The notes under the pieces are model-generated. The model saw only the letters and a program-made list of their open reading frames with translations, did not search any database and was not told the DNA's origin. A DNA stretch of 6,086 bases, taken from contig PATZ01000034.1 in NCBI GenBank assembly GCA_002712575.1, positions 7,165-13,250 of the forward strand, written 5' to 3'. The position numbers were made by a program, and so were the translations under genes. This stretch comes from Methanobacteriota archaeon (lineage in GTDB: Archaea > Thermoplasmatota > Poseidoniia > Poseidoniales > Thalassarchaeaceae). Below, in pieces: positions 1-4,380 of this stretch (position 1 is its first letter; every line of letters begins with the position of its first letter).

Positions 1-782
1 GGGTTAAGAAGAACTTCTCCAAGTAAAATATCTTTATTACGTCCGGGAAAACGTTCTATTACTCTACCTTCATGTTTTGGATTAAAGGGCACAATATCAT
101 TCAAGGATAGCCCAGATCTTTCTAACACAGCTCTTACTAGTGTATATCCATTTGAATGAATACCACTGCTTGGAAACCCAATCAAGATATCTCCAGATTC
201 TAAATTTTCACCAGTTATCGCCTCACCTTTTGGAAACCAACCTAATGCTGTACCTGACAAGTCTAATTCATTTACAATACCGGGTAATGTTGCAGTTTCG
301 CCACCTGCTAATGTTATTCTAGCTCTTTTGCAAGCTTCGGAAAGAGAAGAACCTAATTTTGCATGAACATCTGGATTAGTTTCTGGAACAGCTATGTAGT
401 CAACGAATGCTATTGGTTCAGCACCTACACATAGTAAATCATTTACATTCATTGCGACACAATCTATACCAACTCCTTCCCATCTTCCAATTTCATTAGC
501 CAGTTGAAGTTTTGACCCTACTCCATCAGTAGCAAGTACCAAACGGGAATCTCCAAATTCTACTATTCCTCCAAAACCTCCTGGTAAATGAACAGGAGCG
601 CCATTTTGACCGCTTTTTCTAGTTGATTCACTCAATGCATTAATCAAACTAGAAACAGCCTTTCCCTCTGCATCGATATCAACTCCACTGGAAGAATAAT
701 CCATCGGCTCTTCTGATTTCATATTCGGCCGATATAATAGTACAATTTCATCTTCTCGGTTAACAATATTCTTGATATCCAT
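1..782 (-). CDS. purM: Phosphoribosylformylglycinamidine cyclo-ligase (AIR synthetase), 3'-truncated by window edge
   Basis: PurM closes the imidazole ring in de novo purine synthesis, converting FGAM plus ATP to aminoimidazole ribonucleotide in the cytoplasm. Reading down from 782 gives 260 codons without a stop. Seen in the translation: GVDIDAEG near residue 33, the glycine-rich nucleotide loop TDGVGSKL (85-92), GIDCVAMNVNDLLCVGAEP (105-123), GGETATLPG (160-168) and GFPSSGIHSNGYTLVR (202-217), all in the order expected for PurM. The reading stops at ILLGEVLLN, just where the family has its LLxPTRIYV segment, so roughly 80-90 C-terminal residues lie outside the window. The start is uncertain. 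ATG at 782 is the longest; in-frame ATGs at 722 (MKSEEP) and 704 (MDYSSSGVD) give N-termini closer to the usual PurM start. None has a clear Shine-Dalgarno, which would fit leaderless or weak initiation. It diverges from the transporter genes and is probably unrelated to them. Confidence 0.95.
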   Translation of the reverse strand, partial: MDIKNIVNREDEIVLLYRPNMKSEEPMDYSSSGVDIDAEGKAVSSLINALSESTRKSGQNGAPVHLPGGFGGIVEFGDSRLVLATDGVGSKLQLANEIGRWEGVGIDCVAMNVNDLLCVGAEPIAFVDYIAVPETNPDVHAKLGSSLSEACKRARITLAGGETATLPGIVNELDLSGTALGWFPKGEAITGENLESGDILIGFPSSGIHSNGYTLVRAVLERSGLSLNDIVPFNPKHEGRVIERFPGRNKDILLGEVLLN

Positions 783-1047
783 ATAACAAGTATTACTCTA
801 GGTATCAAAAGAAATAGTAAAAGTAATGATGAATTAAGAAGACAAAATAGTACTGATAGAGATAAGTAATAATAATAAGATTAAAATTTATTAATTTATA
901 TATTTTATATCTACTAATTTTTTTTAATAAAATCCTTGTTTAAATGGCATATAAGCATTATTTATCGTTTTAATATATAAAATAAATAAACAATAGAGTC
1001 TATAAGGGTTACACTTTCTCGCGGAAACCCGGAGTGTGTGTATCACG
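783..1047. promoter_or_regulatory. Divergent AT-rich intergenic region between purM and the receptor gene
   Basis: This 265-base gap separates two divergently transcribed genes and must hold both promoters. It is strongly AT-rich, most of all at about 865-990, with no convincing small gene or RNA gene. For the leftward gene the best TATA-like sequences are TTTATA at 895-900 and 904-909 (TATAAA on the minus strand). They lie more than 110 bases from the 782 start codon, so the purM leader would be long if they are used; this assignment is weak. The rightward promoter is listed separately. Confidence 0.6.
974..982 (+). promoter_or_regulatory. Probable archaeal TATA box for the receptor-permease operon
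   Basis: TATATAAAA matches the archaeal TATA/Box A consensus. With the usual spacing of about 25 bases, transcription would begin near 1002-1008, giving a leader of about 40-45 bases before the ATG at 1048. No clear BRE was singled out because the whole neighbourhood is A/T-rich, so nearby A/T runs could serve equally well. Confidence 0.5.
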
Positions 1048-1116
1048 ATGAATAATAGAAAAATAATAGCAATAATGATGACTACCAGTATGCTTGCTGC
1101 AGCATTTGCAGGATGC
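1048..1116 (+). other. Signal peptide with lipobox (lipid-anchored N-terminus)
   Basis: The first 23 residues show a short positive start (MNNRK), a hydrophobic and Met-rich core and the sequence Ala-Phe-Ala-Gly-Cys ending at Cys23. This fits export, cleavage before Cys23 and lipid attachment. An acidic tether (GGDDDEEE, 25-32) follows, as is common in surface lipoproteins of marine euryarchaea. Phe at the -3 position is less typical than Leu but acceptable. Confidence 0.8.
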
Positions 1117-4100
1117 CTTGGTGGAGATGATGATGAAGAAGAATGGGCACTATCTGTAGCAAGTGATGTTGATAGTGTTATAGTGTCTACAAGTTGGGAC
1201 AGCATTTTAGGGTCTATAGCTACTAATAGCTTTGACACATGTGATGCAATAATCTCATCTGTAACGATAACAGCCGAGCGTGATGAAGCAGTAGATTTCA
1301 CTACAGCATATTACTCCAGCACTCAAGGAGTAATTGCAGGGCCTGGTGTTGCTGCAATTAGTGATGTATCAGAACTAAACGTTGCTGGTACAACAATATT
1401 AGTACAAACAGGAACAACATCCGACCTGTATGCCGCTAGTGATCTTCCATTAGCTACTGTAGTAGCTTTTGAGGATTTCGACTCAGTATTTACTGGTTTA
1501 GCAAATGGTGATGGTCACTATGCCCTTGGAGATGCACCTGTTCTAGCTCTAGAATCAACTTTATTGACTACATTCTCTCCTGAAAATTTTGGAATAGTAG
1601 TTGCTGATGATGCAGATAATGAGTTAGAAGATGCATTAAATGTTGCAATTGCTGCTATAATCGCATCCGGAGAATATGACGCACATCTTGAAGCATGGTT
1701 CCCAGGAACATCAGGAACATTAGAGGATACAACAACTGCTGCTACAGCAACCGCTTATCCTATGCCTACTGAGGGAAGTGCTCTAACAACTGTTCTAGAA
1801 TCAGGAAATCTAAGGTTCTGTTCTGATACTACTTATCCTCCATTTGAGAACTTAGATTCTGCTGGAAATGCGGTAGGATTCTCTATGGACATTGCTGATG
1901 CTTTGGCAGATGAAATTGCAGAACACTATGCTAACATAGCAGATACAACCGTATTGGGATGCACAGATTCCCAATCTTCTGCTTACGATGCTAATGCTAA
2001 TCTAGATGATGGTTCTTGTGGAGACAGAGTGAAAATAGGATTCCTATTAGATCAAACTTCTCCTGCTATTTCTTCATATGCAGCTAATTTCATGGCAGCT
2101 GCTCAGATTGCAATAGACGATCTAAATGATGATGGTGGATATTTCGAGTTAGTTGCTGCTGATACAGCATGTGATGGCGCAACTGCTGGTCAGTCTGCTA
2201 CTGTTTTAGCAGCTTCTGGAGTAGTAGGAGTAGCAGGAGCAGCATGTTCCGGTGCTTCTATTGGTGCAAACAATGTACTAGGCCCACTAGGTATTCCAAT
2301 GATATCTTATGCAAGTACAGCTCCATCACTCAGTGATAATAACAACCATCAAAATTTTTGGAGAGTAGTTCCAAGTGATGCCGGACAAGGTCCTGCAATG
2401 ACTGGTATGATTATCGCGGTTGCTATGCAAAACGGAGCACCAGATATGGCAACAGCAATGGGATTAATGAATCCTGCTCTTCTTCACATGTCCAATGATT
2501 ACGGTGTTGGATTAGGAGGAGCATTCAATGCTTCATGGCAAGCAGCTGGTGGAAGTTTGTGTATGTCACTTCCTTATGACCAAGCAGATGCTACTACTGA
2601 TTACGCTGCACTTGTAGGACAAGTAGTCGCAGCAGGTTGCGGTTCTGTTGTAATGGCATCATATGCAGCAGATGGTGCTGCTATTATGGAAGCACTGAGA
2701 ACAGTATCTGCCATACCCGCGTTTGGTGGTGATGGAATAGCTTCAGAAGATTGGTCTACACCTATCACAGGAACCGGAGATGATCAAACAGGAAACTTCG
2801 GAGATGTATCAGCAGCTAATTTGGTATTTGCTACAAAACCAATTGCAACAACAGGTAGTGGAACATTTGCAGATGATTGTGCTGCATCAACAGATTGTGC
2901 AGGTGGAATTTACACTGCAGAAACTTATGATGCAATCACCATCATAGGTAAAGCATACAATATGGAATCCGGTGCTAATATGGCCACTCATATCGGTATG
3001 GTTGGAACTAACTATGCAGGTGCATCAGGTACAATTAATTTTGATGCAAATGGAGATATTCCAGCAGAAAATGGATATGATATATGCGTTCATGCAATTA
3101 TCTCTTCTACAGATACATACCTAAATTGTCAATGGTTTTACACAACTGCTGGCGGAGTAGAAGAATACGTATTTAGTGGAACAACAATAAAACTAGGTTT
3201 CTTACTTGATTTAACTTCTGGTGCTGTATCTCCATATGCTGCAGGATTCGTAGCAGCAAGAGAAATTGCACTTGCAGTAATGAATGCAGCAGGATACAGT
3301 AACGGCCTACAGTTCGAAGTAGTTGTACAAGATACTGCTTGTTCAAATGCAGGTGGAGTAGCTGCTGCTACTGCACTTTCCCAAGCAGGAGTAGTGGGAG
3401 TAGTAGGAGCTGCATGTTCCGGTGCTTCAACAGGCGCTAATTCTGTATTAGGACCTCTGGGTATTCCAATGATTTCCTATGCAAGTACTAGCCCTCAATT
3501 GAATTCTGATGGTGAAAATGCTAACTTCTGGAGAGTAGTCCCAAGTGACGCTCTACAGGGTCAAGCATTAGCATCTGCGATAACTGCAGGATCCAACCCT
3601 GCTATCTTAATGATGTCTAATGATTACGGTACCGGACTTGGTTCTGCAGTCAATGCTTCATGGCATGCAGCTGGCGGATCAACATGTTTCACAGCCCCAA
3701 TTTCATATGATAACACAGATTTCGATGGTGCTGCAATCGCACAACAAGTTTATGATGCAGGTTGCGATAGTGTTGTTCTAGCATCATATGCTGCTGATGG
3801 TGCACAGTTGATTACAGATCTTCAGACTGCAGGATTTACTGGTGCATATTATGGTGGTGACGGAGTATCTGATACAGAATTCGATGCTCCAGAAGGTATG
3901 GTTACTACTAAACCAGGTGTAGCATCTAATCCTTCAGAGAGAGCATTAGCCTTCCAAGCACTTTGTGCAGCATCTCCTGAATGCTCGGGAGCTGGAAATG
4001 CAACAGCAATATACACTGCTGAGGTATTCGATGCAATGATTGTTATGGGTTACTCTATATTTGCTCAAGCAGGAAGCCCTACAGTTCCATTGACAAGCAT

Positions 4101-4275
4101 GATTCAAGTTGTTGGACAGGGCTTCGTTGGTGCTACAGGTGATATTTCCTTCATGGAAAATGGAGACGTTCCTGGAAATGGCTATGAAGTATGTACCTTC
4201 GATAGTTCTAGTTCACTTACTTGTGATAGAGAATGGACTGCTACAGGCGGATTAGCTGACGTAGCACAGTCATAA
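1048..4275 (+). CDS. Composite ABC-transporter substrate-binding lipoprotein: permuted family-3 domain plus two tandem LivJ-type domains
   Basis: Predicted cell-surface amino-acid receptor of 1075 residues that would deliver ligand to the LivH-type permease encoded next. Order of parts: signal peptide and lipobox (1-23, Cys23); acidic linker (24-32); family-3 solute-binding segment lacking its usual first strand and helix (about 33-220); Thr/Ala linker (about 221-250); a segment matching that missing start, with TTYPPF at 261-266 (about 252-295); a GCTD...DDGSC motif (304-324); LivJ-like domain 1 (327-711); LivJ-like domain 2 (712-1075). Typical single-domain LivJ proteins are about 370-400 residues, so this is nearly three times longer. 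The start is ATG 1048, because it begins a proper N-positive signal sequence (MNNRK). An in-frame GTG at 1036 overlaps the only purine-rich ribosome-binding candidate (GGAG, 1031-1034), which sits a rather long 13 bases before 1048. The family assignments rest on recognised motifs. Ligand specificity cannot be read from sequence, and pairing with LivH suggests branched-chain or other hydrophobic amino acids. Confidence 0.9.
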   Translation: MNNRKIIAIMMTTSMLAAAFAGCLGGDDDEEEWALSVASDVDSVIVSTSWDSILGSIATNSFDTCDAIISSVTITAERDEAVDFTTAYYSSTQGVIAGPGVAAISDVSELNVAGTTILVQTGTTSDLYAASDLPLATVVAFEDFDSVFTGLANGDGHYALGDAPVLALESTLLTTFSPENFGIVVADDADNELEDALNVAIAAIIASGEYDAHLEAWFPGTSGTLEDTTTAATATAYPMPTEGSALTTVLESGNLRFCSDTTYPPFENLDSAGNAVGFSMDIADALADEIAEHYANIADTTVLGCTDSQSSAYDANANLDDGSCGDRVKIGFLLDQTSPAISSYAANFMAAAQIAIDDLNDDGGYFELVAADTACDGATAGQSATVLAASGVVGVAGAACSGASIGANNVLGPLGIPMISYASTAPSLSDNNNHQNFWRVVPSDAGQGPAMTGMIIAVAMQNGAPDMATAMGLMNPALLHMSNDYGVGLGGAFNASWQAAGGSLCMSLPYDQADATTDYAALVGQVVAAGCGSVVMASYAADGAAIMEALRTVSAIPAFGGDGIASEDWSTPITGTGDDQTGNFGDVSAANLVFATKPIATTGSGTFADDCAASTDCAGGIYTAETYDAITIIGKAYNMESGANMATHIGMVGTNYAGASGTINFDANGDIPAENGYDICVHAIISSTDTYLNCQWFYTTAGGVEEYVFSGTTIKLGFLLDLTSGAVSPYAAGFVAAREIALAVMNAAGYSNGLQFEVVVQDTACSNAGGVAAATALSQAGVVGVVGAACSGASTGANSVLGPLGIPMISYASTSPQLNSDGENANFWRVVPSDALQGQALASAITAGSNPAILMMSNDYGTGLGSAVNASWHAAGGSTCFTAPISYDNTDFDGAAIAQQVYDAGCDSVVLASYAADGAQLITDLQTAGFTGAYYGGDGVSDTEFDAPEGMVTTKPGVASNPSERALAFQALCAASPECSGAGNATAIYTAEVFDAMIVMGYSIFAQAGSPTVPLTSMIQVVGQGFVGATGDISFMENGDVPGNGYEVCTFDSSSSLTCDREWTATGGLADVAQS
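1144..1932 (+). other. Family-3 solute-binding domain in apparently circularly permuted order
   Basis: Residues 33-220 match the GlnH/HisJ family (SBP_bac_3) from the second strand onward: SVIVSTSWDSILGSI (43-57), FDTCDAIISSVTITAER (62-78), VDFTTAYYSS (82-91), ALGDAPV (159-165) and the closing helix ending EAWF (215-218). The canonical opening, a strand, YPPF and a GFxxDIA helix, is absent at the N-terminus but present at 252-295: LRFCSDTTYPPF, then VGFSMDIADALADEIA. Joining the two pieces gives one near-complete domain with little overlap. Known ligand contacts of the family appear in both pieces: Arg78 in TAER (carboxylate), Asp162 in GDAPV (ammonium) and the aromatic YPPF at 263-266. Alternatively these are remnants of two truncated domains. 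Confidence 0.7.
1957..2019 (+). other. GCTD...YDxNANxDDGSC cysteine-bounded motif
   Basis: Residues 304-324 begin GCTDSQSSAYDANAN and end LDDGSC. This short motif, with a Cys near each end and an Asn/Asp-rich middle, recurs in secreted proteins of marine Bacteroidetes and marine euryarchaea, often between domains or near the C-terminus. Cys305 and Cys324 probably pair, and the Asp/Asn residues could hold a metal such as calcium (inference). It lies exactly between the permuted family-3 domain and the first LivJ domain. Confidence 0.65.
2026..3180 (+). repeat. LivJ-type ligand-binding domain, tandem copy 1
   Basis: Residues 327-711 form a type I periplasmic-binding fold (Peripla_BP_6/LivJ). 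It opens with VKIGFLLDQTSP, then GVVGVAGAACSGAS, IPMISYASTAPSL, NFWRVVPSDAGQG, MSNDYGVGLGGAFNASW and the late AETYDAITIIGKAY. Cys375 and Cys400 are 25 residues apart, the same as the Cys53-Cys78 disulfide of E. coli LivJ. Copy 1 is longer than copy 2, partly through a 15-residue Met/Ala-rich stretch near 451-468. A DNA-level repeat is clearest at 2221-2320 against 3391-3490 (offset 1170 bases), with differences mostly at third positions plus some coding changes. Confidence 0.85.
3181..4272 (+). repeat. LivJ-type ligand-binding domain, tandem copy 2
   Basis: Residues 712-1075 repeat the LivJ fold: IKLGFLLDLTSG, GVVGVVGAACSGAST, IPMISYASTSPQL, NFWRVVPSDALQG, MSNDYGTGLGSAVNASW and AEVFDAMIVMGYS. 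Cys765 and Cys790 again have the 25-residue LivJ spacing. The most conserved blocks agree with copy 1 almost residue for residue, while ligand-cleft neighbours such as STAPSL/STSPQL and the region after GGDG differ. The two copies could therefore prefer different ligands. They most likely arose by duplication within this lineage. Confidence 0.85.
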
Positions 4276-4313
4276 ATTTTTGAAAACTAGTTTACTTCAA
4301 AGATTTACATAAA

Positions 4314-4368
4314 GCATCACGGGGGGGAAAATCCCCGCCGTGATGCCTTCTAACTCAATATTTTTTTT
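4314..4368 (+). terminator. Hairpin plus T8 tract between receptor and permease genes
   Basis: A nine-base-pair stem joins 4314-4322 (GCATCACGG) to 4338-4346 (CCGTGATGC). A G-G mismatch (4323/4337) follows, then four G-C pairs (4324-4327 with 4333-4336) around an AAAAT loop. Eight T follow at 4361-4368, 14 bases beyond the stem. The T tract alone could act as an archaeal terminator. Because the permease gene starts 12 bases later with its own ribosome-binding site, a partial terminator or a 3'-end stabiliser for the receptor mRNA is more likely than a full operon end. Confidence 0.75.
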
Positions 4369-4373
4369 GGTGA
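4369..4373 (+). promoter_or_regulatory. Ribosome-binding site of the permease gene
   Basis: GGTGA lies seven bases before ATG 4381 and matches the centre of the GGAGGTGATC anti-Shine-Dalgarno complement. It follows the T8 tract directly. An in-frame TAG at 4375-4377 rules out any upstream start, which fixes the ATG. Confidence 0.7.
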
Positions 4374-4380
4374 CTAGATA

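Noticed and set aside
140..322. Plus-strand 60-codon open frame inside purM
   Set aside because: It is the antisense shadow of strongly conserved purM motifs and has no family resemblance.
1036..1047. GTG at 1036 as the receptor start (four more residues, MCIT)
   Set aside because: It overlaps the GGAG ribosome-binding candidate, adds an odd Cys to the signal peptide, and ATG 1048 starts a textbook signal sequence.
783..1047. tRNA or small RNA gene in the intergenic region
   Set aside because: The region is nearly all A/T and lacks any cloverleaf arms or a TTCGA-type loop. Only promoter-like signals could be supported.
924..1301. Minus-strand open frame of 125 codons overlapping the receptor start
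   Set aside because: It is antisense to the signal peptide and family-3 coding sequence and matches no recognised family. Its Ser/Ala-rich part is the mirror of the receptor's codons, and the rest is low-complexity AT-rich sequence.
4314..4346. Hairpin as a mobile-element end or CRISPR-type repeat
   Set aside because: It occurs once in the window, with no flanking duplication, no transposase and no spaced copies. Its place after a stop codon and before a T tract fits a transcript-end or mRNA-stability element.
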